From UBA5078 sp033721235 (GTDB taxonomy: Bacteria; Pseudomonadota; Gammaproteobacteria; Pseudomonadales; Pseudohongiellaceae), in contig JAWWAY010000014.1 in the NCBI GenBank assembly GCA_033721235.1, positions 1 to 64,000 on the forward strand: a DNA stretch of 64,000 bases, read 5' to 3'. The notes beneath the pieces are model-generated. The model ran no database searches. It worked only from the letters and a program-made list of their open reading frames with translations, and was not told the origin of the DNA. Position 1 is the first letter of the stretch. Each line of letters begins with the position of its first letter. Shown here piece by piece: positions 16,699 through 23,956 of this stretch. The translations under genes and the position numbers were made by a program.

Positions 16699-18105
16699 AT
16701 GTCTGCTGTCAGCCCACTAATACTAGAAGATATCCCTAATACTGCAGGCTTAAGCGCCGAACTGCTTAGACGCTATCAGGCTGCATGCCCGCGCTATACC
16801 TCATACCCAACAGCGGATCGTTTTCACGACCTTGACCCTTCGCTGGACAAGCCGTGGGAGAACCTAGCGTCGGTACGCGACCTTTCGCTATATGTGCACT
16901 TACCCTTTTGCCGTTCACTTTGCTATTTCTGTGCATGCAACAAAGTGGTGACTCGCGAGTATGCTCTGGCGGCAAACTACTTAGAGTACGTGATAAAAGA
17001 AGCAAAGCTCTACAAGGATAGACTACACAACGCCACGGTTACTCAGTTCCATATAGGTGGGGGTACACCCAACTTCCTCCGTAATGAGGACTTGAGTCGT
17101 TTAGTGGGTGCGCTCGATGAGGTCTTCGACCTAAAAAATGTTGGCCAGCGAGACTACAGTATTGAACTCGATCCTCGTGGATTAGAAATAGACACCCTAG
17201 AGACTCTTAGAGAACTGGGCTTCAATCGTCTTAGTTTCGGCGTGCAAGACTTTAACGATGATGTACAACATGCGGTCAATCGCATCTGCTCCAAGGAACA
17301 GCTAGACACCTTGGTTAAAGCCGCTCGTAAACTTGGTTTCGAATCCATATCTTTCGACCTCATCTTAGGGCTTCCGCTGCAAACACTCGAAACCCTTAAA
17401 CACACTATCGAAGAAGTCATAGGGATGAAGCCAGATAGAATCGCCCTTTATCACTATGCTCACCTCCCCCAACGCTTCAAAGCGCAAAGGCTTATTGAAG
17501 CGAACATAGTGCCTAACACTACCGAGAAAATATTAATGATGAGCGCCGCGGTAGAGCAGCTGGATAAGGCGGGATACCAGTCCATTGGCATGGATCACTT
17601 TGCCCTACCCGATGACTCCTTGGCTAAAGCCGCCAATAGCGGTCAGCTTCATCGAAACTTCCAAGGCTATACCACGCTGCCGGCAGACGCCCTAATAGGC
17701 ATAGGAGCCTCGGCAATAAGCTATACGGGGGCTGGATATTGGCAGAATCACCGCCGTTTGCCTGCGTACTATAAAGCCCTGGACTCTTCGAGCTGCGCAG
17801 TTGAACGCATGAGACTACTTACTGAAGATGACAAGGTACGCCAGCGGGTAATAATGGATCTAATGTGCTCCCAGAAGCTAGATAAAGACGAAGTAAGCGC
17901 TAACTTCAATATCGATTTTGATGGCTATTTTGCCACTGAAATAGAGCGATTAACCCCCCTCGTTGAGGACGGCCTCGTCCTTATCAACAAGACAAGCATA
18001 CAAATCACCGAAAAAGGCCACTGGTTTAACCGGCAGGTCGCAACTGTATTTGATAAATACTTGTCTGCGGATCAAAATAATGCGATCTATTCCAAAACAT
18101 TCTAG
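16699..18105 (+). CDS. hemN: Oxygen-independent coproporphyrinogen III oxidase HemN
   Basis: A 468-residue radical SAM enzyme that oxidatively decarboxylates coproporphyrinogen III to protoporphyrinogen IX without oxygen, in the cytoplasm. The 4Fe-4S/SAM motif is CRSLCYFCAC with Cys71, Cys75 and Cys78 (plus Cys80, as in the E. coli enzyme). Family context is clear: YTSYPTADRF, YVHLPFC, HIGGGTPNFL, IELDPRG, RLSFGVQDF, FDLILGLPLQT and GIGASAISYTG. A perfect FNR box upstream and fnr downstream (39 nt later) fit anaerobic induction of heme synthesis. Confidence 0.97.
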   Translation: MSAVSPLILEDIPNTAGLSAELLRRYQAACPRYTSYPTADRFHDLDPSLDKPWENLASVRDLSLYVHLPFCRSLCYFCACNKVVTREYALAANYLEYVIKEAKLYKDRLHNATVTQFHIGGGTPNFLRNEDLSRLVGALDEVFDLKNVGQRDYSIELDPRGLEIDTLETLRELGFNRLSFGVQDFNDDVQHAVNRICSKEQLDTLVKAARKLGFESISFDLILGLPLQTLETLKHTIEEVIGMKPDRIALYHYAHLPQRFKAQRLIEANIVPNTTEKILMMSAAVEQLDKAGYQSIGMDHFALPDDSLAKAANSGQLHRNFQGYTTLPADALIGIGASAISYTGAGYWQNHRRLPAYYKALDSSSCAVERMRLLTEDDKVRQRVIMDLMCSQKLDKDEVSANFNIDFDGYFATEIERLTPLVEDGLVLINKTSIQITEKGHWFNRQVATVFDKYLSADQNNAIYSKTF

Positions 18106-18144
18106 AATGCTTGCATAATTACCAGAATAACTCAGGACTTGCGT

Positions 18145-18867
18145 ATGTCAGCTGATCGTCAAATTCGCTGCGGCAATTGTGCCGTCGCCAAACTCTGCCT
18201 ACCTACCGGCCTCTCTGATAGCGAGATCGGTAAAATGGAAGAGGTCGCCGAGCAAAAGCGACAGCTCAATACCAAAGAGTATCTATACAAGGCCGGTGAC
18301 TCGTTCTCTGGTCTCTATGCGGTGCGCTCGGGTAGCTTCAAATCCGTAGTGGTGGCCGCTAATGGTGACTCCCAGATTACCAGCTTCACCTTTCCTGGCG
18401 AGATTCTGGGGCTCGATGCTTATAAAGGCAAATCCCATACTAGCTATGCCGAGGCCTTGGAGACCAGCAGCGTGTGCGCGCTCCCATTCGATCAGCTTGA
18501 GTCTCTAGCCCAAAGAATTCCCGCATTGCAGCGGCATGTGTATTCCATATTCTCTGAGGAAATTCAGCAAGAGAACGAGATTCTATTGCTGTTGGGCAAG
18601 CGGTCAGCCGAGATGCGCATGGCAGCATTCTTAATTAACTTATCCAGCCGCTATTCTCAGCGAGGCTACTCGGCAAGCCAATTCCACTTGTCCATGTCAC
18701 GTGGGGATATTGCAAACTATTTGGGTCTGACGGTGGAAACAGTGAGTCGCTTACTCAACCGCCTGCAAAAAACCGGTGCCATCAGCGTGACCCAACGCCA
18801 AGTGGAAATTACCAATATGCTGGCATTAAGTGAGCTCGCCGGCACTCACTGTGCCATTCACGACTAG
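18145..18867 (+). CDS. fnr: FNR/Anr family oxygen-sensing transcription regulator
   Basis: A 240-residue CRP/FNR protein. The ATG at 18145 has AGGA seven nt upstream; an earlier TTG at 18139 is less likely. All four ligands for an oxygen-labile 4Fe-4S cluster are present: Cys9, Cys12, Cys18 and Cys111. The HTH carries the FNR-specific recognition residues ETVSR (Glu198, Ser201, Arg202), predicting TTGAT-N4-ATCAA sites, two of which occur as perfect copies at 16627 and 19173. The cyclic-nucleotide-like barrel covers about 30-140, then a long dimer helix. The short gap after hemN suggests co-transcription. Confidence 0.96.
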   Translation: MSADRQIRCGNCAVAKLCLPTGLSDSEIGKMEEVAEQKRQLNTKEYLYKAGDSFSGLYAVRSGSFKSVVVAANGDSQITSFTFPGEILGLDAYKGKSHTSYAEALETSSVCALPFDQLESLAQRIPALQRHVYSIFSEEIQQENEILLLLGKRSAEMRMAAFLINLSSRYSQRGYSASQFHLSMSRGDIANYLGLTVETVSRLLNRLQKTGAISVTQRQVEITNMLALSELAGTHCAIHD

Positions 18868-19172
18868 CCTTGGGGCCATATTCTCTTCCCTGTGACCTGC
18901 AGGAGGCGCACAACAGACAAGCCCCTTTATGGCTTGTATTGGCCAATAGCCTCTACACGAACGTGTTTGTGCTTCAGTTAAAACAAAAAATCCCCCCCTC
19001 GATTGGCTTTTGCTGCTAAAAACCACCTTAGGAAAGGCCAATAATTGAACGATAAGTGCCATTAGACCCTTTAAAGGGGGGTCCAAAGACACCCTCTAAC
19101 CTATTGAAATAAATATAAAAAACACAACTGTAAAACTTTGTTTCAATTTGCTTAACTCTACCTCGACATATC

Positions 19173-19186
19173 TTGATTTAAATCAA
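19173..19186. promoter_or_regulatory. FNR/Anr box upstream of the cytochrome/copper operon
   Basis: The same 14-mer TTGATTTAAATCAA as at hemN, a perfect FNR consensus. The centre is 120 nt before the ATG at 19300; a -41.5 class II position puts the transcript start near 19221, with TAAACT at 19208-19213 as a possible -10. The surrounding 432-nt gap (18868-19299) has no gene. It also holds a 12-bp palindrome CCCTTTAAAGGG at 19067-19078. Confidence 0.85.
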
Positions 19187-19299
19187 TATCCGCCCCGCTA
19201 AGCTAGCTAAACTCACTCCCGTAACGATACAAAAGCCTGTATAGGCCATTGTTCAAATGTGCCACAAGCTGGCCATTTACCAATAACTGGAGAGAAAGC

Positions 19300-20622
19300 A
19301 TGAAAACAAGCAGAGCGATTGGACTATGTTCAGCGTTGGCTCTACTACCGGCAATCGCTGGTGCAGCCGAGCATCCTACATATGCCAAAGAAGTATCACG
19401 AATCATTCAAGACAACTGCCAAATCTGTCACCAACCAGGACAAATTGGCCCTATGTCTTTCACATCTTATGAGGAAGTACGTCCTTGGGCGCCGCTGATT
19501 CAAATGCGCGTCAATCAACGTGAGATGCCTCCTTATCAATACGATAACGATATTGGTGTGCAGCACTTGAAAAACGACTGGCGTCTTTCTGAAGACGACA
19601 TCGCCACTATCGATGCGTGGGTAAACGCCGGTGCCCCATTGGGTAACCCTGAAGACCTGCCTGCCGCCAAAGAATTCCCTAAAGTGGGCGAGTGGCGACT
19701 AGCGGCGGAGCTTGGTCCACCCGATCACCTAATCAAATCGACTCCTTGGGATGTACCAGCCAATGGTCAGGACCTTTGGTGGGAACCTGCAGTTGACTCC
19801 AATATTACAGAGACACGCTGCATCAAAGCTGTTGAAACACTACCATCAGCGGCAGCTCACGGCTCAACTCACCACGCCAACTCTCACTTCTTAGTGCAGA
19901 ACGAAGAAGGCGAGTGGGTAACTTACGGCCGACTATCTGAGTATGCCTACGGCAAACTTGGTGAGAAAACACCAGAAGGCGCATGTCGTAGAGCACCTGC
20001 TAACTCTAAAGTAGAGTGGAGTATTCACTACTACCCAGACGGTAAAGCAGTAGAGGATGACCAAGTAACTGTTGGTATCTGGTACTACGACGAAGAAGAT
20101 AACTTCGACGAAAAAACTGCATACAACCAAGACCTACGTCTTTACATGCTAGATGGTGGCGGTGACTACTTGATTCCTCCTCACGGCACATTGATGACGC
20201 AAGGTATGCACTCTTTCGATCATCCAGTTCGTATCGACAGCTGGCAGCCACACTTGCATTTACGCGGTGTTGCAATGTCGATGGAAGTCTTCTACCCAGA
20301 TACGGGCCGACGCGAGACTATCAGCCAAGCCTCTAACTGGAATGCGGGTTGGAACCATAGCCATACGTATGAAGATGGTTACCAACCACTAATACCAGCA
20401 GGCGCAACAATCATCTTGACCTCTTGGTTTGATAACACGGCCAATAACCCACGCAACCCTGACCCTGATCAATGGGTAGGTGCTGGTCAAAGAACGACTG
20501 ATGAGATGTCTCATGCTTGGATCGCGGTGACTCACCTAGACGATGAAGGCTACGAGAAAATGCTTGCAGACAGAAAAGAGCGTGACAACCGTGCTATGGC
20601 TTCAGCTGGAGGTGCACAATGA
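19300..20622 (+). CDS. Exported cytochrome c fused to a PHM-like copper type II monooxygenase domain
   Basis: A 440-residue exported protein; ATG 19300 follows GGAGAGAAA and opens a signal peptide (cut near GAA/EH). Residues 25-115 form a small c-type cytochrome with C40-Q-I-C43-H44 and Met52 or Met76 as possible sixth ligand. Residues 140-415 match the copper type II ascorbate-dependent monooxygenase fold. All copper-ligand positions can be found: His191-His192 (THHANSH) and His243 (SIHYYPDG) for one copper, His318 and His320 (PHLHLRG) and Met403 (TTDEMSHAW) for the other. The cytochrome may supply the electrons that ascorbate provides in animal PHM. The gene overlaps the next by ATGA and is preceded by a perfect FNR box. 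The substrate is unknown. Confidence 0.88.
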   Translation: MKTSRAIGLCSALALLPAIAGAAEHPTYAKEVSRIIQDNCQICHQPGQIGPMSFTSYEEVRPWAPLIQMRVNQREMPPYQYDNDIGVQHLKNDWRLSEDDIATIDAWVNAGAPLGNPEDLPAAKEFPKVGEWRLAAELGPPDHLIKSTPWDVPANGQDLWWEPAVDSNITETRCIKAVETLPSAAAHGSTHHANSHFLVQNEEGEWVTYGRLSEYAYGKLGEKTPEGACRRAPANSKVEWSIHYYPDGKAVEDDQVTVGIWYYDEEDNFDEKTAYNQDLRLYMLDGGGDYLIPPHGTLMTQGMHSFDHPVRIDSWQPHLHLRGVAMSMEVFYPDTGRRETISQASNWNAGWNHSHTYEDGYQPLIPAGATIILTSWFDNTANNPRNPDPDQWVGAGQRTTDEMSHAWIAVTHLDDEGYEKMLADRKERDNRAMASAGGAQ

Positions 20623-21551
20623 GAAATATCAAACGACTAGCAGGAACGACTCTGGCTGCGGCAGCAATCGCAATGACAGTAGCACCTACGCTACAGGCAC
20701 AACTGCCAGAGCATCTGCGCAACTACCAATTGGCGCCTCGCAAGGCAAAAGGCGATGTAGTTGGCCCGATGTTCAACGGCTGGATCAAGAATGACGATGG
20801 CTCTGTCACGATGATCTTCGGTTTTGCTAACCGTAACCGTGAGCAAATTGTGGATATACCACTAGGGGATAATAATAAAATTGAACCTGCACAGTTCGAT
20901 GGGGTTCAACCAACACACTTCCCTGTGTATAGCCGTCGCGGATTCGTAGGCATTCAAGAGCGCGGAGCATTTGCTGTAACAGTTCCAGCGGATATGGCTG
21001 GCACTGAAGTGGTGTGGACGCTGAACCACGCCGGGCACAGCTACTCTGTTCCAGGACGTGCCACGTCTACCGCTTATGAGATGAGTAATGACCCAGCGGC
21101 AATGGGATCGGTAAACCCAGCCATTCGCTTCGATATGAATGGCAAAGAGTCTACTAGCCGCGAGGGCATCTTTGCTGCTCCTGTTACAGCCAAAGCTGGC
21201 GAGCCTGTACAACTTATGGCTTACGCCCAAGATCGCGGTGACCGCCGAGGCTTTGAGGTAGAGACTCCATACTTCCCAGTAGGCACAGAATGGATCATGC
21301 ACCAAGGCCCAGTTGGCGCCACTATCGACTTCGACACGCCTAAGATTTCAGGACGTGACCGAGGCGAGACTGAACAGCGCAGCATGAGCGGTAGCGGCGA
21401 TTGGACTAAAGTTGTGACTAATGCCACGTTCTCTGAGCCAGGCGATTATGTAGTGCGCCTACGTGTAGACAACTTCTCGGCACCTGATAGTCAATTTGAC
21501 AACCAGTGCTGCTGGTCAAACGCATACGTACCTGTGAAGGTAACTAAATAG
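20619..21551 (+). CDS. Exported partner protein with a C-terminal PKD-like beta domain
   Basis: A 310-residue protein translationally coupled to the monooxygenase (ATGA overlap). The signal peptide ends near LQA/QL. The middle is beta-rich (NGWIKNDDGSVTMIFGFANR near residue 50). The C-terminal 130 residues resemble a PKD/Ig-like fold (GEPVQLMAYAQDRG ... FSEPGDYVVRLRVDNFSA), with a CC pair at the end (FDNQCCWSNAYVPVKV). No enzyme motif is visible. Coupling predicts a constant partner or subunit of the copper monooxygenase in the periplasm. The exact family is not recognised. Confidence 0.82.
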   Translation: MRNIKRLAGTTLAAAAIAMTVAPTLQAQLPEHLRNYQLAPRKAKGDVVGPMFNGWIKNDDGSVTMIFGFANRNREQIVDIPLGDNNKIEPAQFDGVQPTHFPVYSRRGFVGIQERGAFAVTVPADMAGTEVVWTLNHAGHSYSVPGRATSTAYEMSNDPAAMGSVNPAIRFDMNGKESTSREGIFAAPVTAKAGEPVQLMAYAQDRGDRRGFEVETPYFPVGTEWIMHQGPVGATIDFDTPKISGRDRGETEQRSMSGSGDWTKVVTNATFSEPGDYVVRLRVDNFSAPDSQFDNQCCWSNAYVPVKVTK

Positions 21552-21568
21552 TACCTCCAGTAGGCAAG

Positions 21569-21606
21569 AGTCCTGGGCCAGCCGGTTAGGCCTGGGACTT
21601 CTTGTT
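21569..21606 (+). terminator. Probable terminator or attenuating hairpin inside the copper operon
   Basis: AGTCCTGGGCC (21569-21579) pairs with GGCCTGGGACT (21589-21599) with two G-U wobbles, followed by a T-rich CTTCTTGTTCTC tract. It starts 18 nt after the partner gene and could separate it from, or reduce readthrough into, the Met/His-rich gene. Confidence 0.6.
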
Positions 21607-21795
21607 CTCTTCTGGAAAGACTCAAAGCATTCTCAGCAAGATAGTAGTCAGCTCTCTCCACGCTCTAACGTTAATCAACATCTCACCACAGGCGAATGAT
21701 AGCAGGCACTAGTAATACCTCTCGGGGAACACGGCAGGACAAACACAGCCGTTACAGAATTCAGTGCTGACACTAAGCACTAGGAGATAGGGCAA

Positions 21796-22977
21796 ATGAT
21801 ACACAAACCAAAAGCTTGGAAAAAACCAGCAAAAAAACTTATTCAGGCAATTGCTTGCACGGCAGTTGTTACTCTTTCCTCGCAAGCAGTATTTGCTCAG
21901 GCTGGCGATAAAATACGCGAACAATACCCAGAGCTCGCTGATCTTTTTAATGCCTTCGATGTGACGCAAGCCCAAACATTTGAAGCTATTAACACCATCA
22001 ACTCAGAAGCGAGATACGCGGACGATCGCAAAGAACTGCGAATGCATATGGAAATGATGAAAAACATGACCATGAGCGAGATGATGGCGAGCGGCATGAT
22101 GAACCACAGCGGCATGGTTCATACCCATCAACACAGCCCCTATGCAGACATGGAAATGCAGGCTCGCATGGATCTAATTAAAGAAATGCGCGCAAAGCAC
22201 TCCGACGAACAAGCTCACGATGCCTTTTCTGACAGCCCCGTTATCAACCGCCACGCTGCGGAAGTAATACGCCAAGGTAGAAGGTTTGAAACTAGGCTTT
22301 TCGAAATTTACATAGACGATAGCATCGATGACAAGGTGGCGGCAGTGGAAGCGGCAATAGCTGACTACCTAAGCGACGAACGCCACTCGGTTCCTCCTAT
22401 TCCTAAAGAAAGTGAATTCCTAGTAGATCATGAACAAGCCACTGGTTTTAAGTCTGCGTATCCTCAGTTAAGTGGCCTATTATGGACACAGCAGTGGTTG
22501 CAACTTGCCTCGCTGGAAGCCGTTATCCTAGAAACGCTGGATCCTCAATTTCACAATAGTGTTGATACGACCTTAGAGCGCTTTTGGAATAAAATTGGAA
22601 CAGACTCAGGCATGAGCATGTTCCCAGCACCTAGCGAACTTCCTATGGCGCCTGCAATTGCACCTGATCTTTACAGCCAGTCACCACAGGCGGCTATAAT
22701 TCTGGACAACTTGAATATTCTGGAGACGGTATTAGCCGACATCTTGGCCTACCCTAACGAGAAAGATATTCAAGAGAAAATGGACGCTGCTGTTGCTCTG
22801 TTTACGAACAAAGAAGAAGCGGCTCCTCGCTCAAGAGACTATTTGTTATTCGCACTACGCGGCGGCATCTATGACCAAGGCGGTCCTGCAGTGGGTGAAC
22901 TAACCCGCTCCGAACGCAATCGCTCACGCGACGCTATGAACATGACCCACTCAGGAAAAATGTCCTCCAACCAATAA
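21796..22977 (+). CDS. Exported Met/His-rich protein, probable copper-binding partner
   Basis: A 393-residue protein with a signal peptide (AIACTAVVTLSSQAVFA/QA). Residues 83-131 contain 15 Met and 5 His (for example MHMEMMKN, MMNHSGM, HTHQH), the composition used by periplasmic Cu(I) carriers such as CopA/PcoA-type Met-rich loops. The rest is helical and acidic with no enzyme motif I recognise. It lies 244 nt beyond the PKD-like gene on the same strand, so it may share the FNR-driven transcript or have its own promoter. Supplying copper to the monooxygenase is an inference from composition and position. The stop codon abuts the RAYT element. Confidence 0.78.
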   Translation: MIHKPKAWKKPAKKLIQAIACTAVVTLSSQAVFAQAGDKIREQYPELADLFNAFDVTQAQTFEAINTINSEARYADDRKELRMHMEMMKNMTMSEMMASGMMNHSGMVHTHQHSPYADMEMQARMDLIKEMRAKHSDEQAHDAFSDSPVINRHAAEVIRQGRRFETRLFEIYIDDSIDDKVAAVEAAIADYLSDERHSVPPIPKESEFLVDHEQATGFKSAYPQLSGLLWTQQWLQLASLEAVILETLDPQFHNSVDTTLERFWNKIGTDSGMSMFPAPSELPMAPAIAPDLYSQSPQAAIILDNLNILETVLADILAYPNEKDIQEKMDAAVALFTNKEEAAPRSRDYLLFALRGGIYDQGGPAVGELTRSERNRSRDAMNMTHSGKMSSNQ

Positions 22978-23840
22978 ATCAAAGGGGTCAGATCAAGGCG
23001 ATCCAACAACCGAATCTGGCGAGATTTCAAATCTACTCCTAAGCTTAAAGGTAACCCTTTAGCTTAGGAGCCCAGACCAATGCCAAGACCCACCCGCGCG
23101 TTTCTAGCCAACACCCCTCTCCACATCATTCAACGCGGCAATAACAAAATGCCTTGCTTCTGCTCAGAGCGGGACTATATCGTTTACCTCGGTAAGCTGC
23201 ACGAACATGCGCAAGAGTACAATGTCGCCATTCATAGTTTCGTCCTGATGAGTAACCATGTTCACCTGCTAGCGACTCCGGCTGATGCCACTGGAATTAG
23301 CCTAATGATGCAAGCGTTGGGGCGTTACTATGTACGCTACTTCAATAGCTGCTACGAGCGCACAGGAACACTTTGGGAGGGACGATTCAAAGCCTGCCTA
23401 GTGGACTCCGAAAACTATTTGCTTACTGTTAGTCGCTACATTGAACTCAATCCGGTCAGAGCCCATATGGTTGAGGAGCCTGCTGACTATCAGTGGTCTA
23501 GCTTCAGGCACAATGCACTCGGGTTAGAATCTAAATTAATCACCGAGCACCCCGTCTATACTGGGCTTGGTCAAAGTCAAAGTGACCGTCAAGCCGCCTA
23601 CCTAGCGCTCTTTGATAGCGGTATTTCAACAGCAAAGCTGAAAGAAATTCGCGATTCCTGCAATAAATCTTGGGTATTGGGCTGCAGTGTTTTCAAAGAG
23701 AGAGTGGAATCTCAGCTTGGGTACCCGCTACCGCCATTGCCTAGGGGTGGTGATCGCAAATCTGAAAATTATAGGCTTTAGGGCTGAGCGGGAGTTTGGG
23801 GAGGGGGTTGGGTGGATCAAGTTGTTCTGACCCCTTTGAT
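22978..23840 (+). mobile_element. RAYT element bounded by REP-type inverted termini
   Basis: The ends 22978-23004 and 23814-23840 are inverted copies: both have ATCAAAGGGGTCAGA then a divergent spacer and ATCC. They enclose one transposase gene and about 100 and 30 nt of flank. The same terminal core forms the solitary hairpin at 254-341. No target-site duplication is evident, as expected for an HUH single-strand mechanism. The left end touches the stop codon of the upstream gene. Confidence 0.85.
23080..23781 (+). CDS. REP-associated tyrosine transposase (RAYT)
   Basis: A 233-residue Y1 HUH endonuclease of the TnpA_REP family. The HUH motif is His60-Val-His62 (LMSNHVHLL). The catalytic tyrosine is probably Tyr113 in the DSENYLLTVSRYIELNPVRA block, preceded by GTLWEGRFKACLV. 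Conserved N-terminal PRPTRAFLANTPLHIIQRGN is typical. No frameshift or stop is seen, so it may be active. RAYTs nick single-stranded REP hairpins; matching hairpin ends flank it here and at 254-341. Confidence 0.93.
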   Translation: MPRPTRAFLANTPLHIIQRGNNKMPCFCSERDYIVYLGKLHEHAQEYNVAIHSFVLMSNHVHLLATPADATGISLMMQALGRYYVRYFNSCYERTGTLWEGRFKACLVDSENYLLTVSRYIELNPVRAHMVEEPADYQWSSFRHNALGLESKLITEHPVYTGLGQSQSDRQAAYLALFDSGISTAKLKEIRDSCNKSWVLGCSVFKERVESQLGYPLPPLPRGGDRKSENYRL

Positions 23841-23956
23841 TTTTTTGAAAGAAATTTGGGCTTAGGTCGCTCTTTTGCTAGCAAGAGCTCGTTTAGTGTA
23901 CGCCCTAGTGAGCTTGCTATAATTCGCCTTTTGTAACTACCCTTGGAGCCCTATCA

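Noticed and set aside
19067..19078. CCCTTTAAAGGG palindrome as an operator
   Set aside because: A 12-bp palindrome can arise by chance and no second copy was found near a promoter; I list it only as part of the gap description.
20862..21305. 147-codon antisense frame within the PKD-like partner gene
   Set aside because: The sense gene is coupled to the monooxygenase and has a signal peptide; the antisense product is Cys/His/Trp-rich without a pattern.
22978..23840. Classical IS element with target-site duplication
   Set aside because: The transposase is a Y1 HUH RAYT type and the ends are hairpin-type repeats; flanking direct duplications are absent and not expected.
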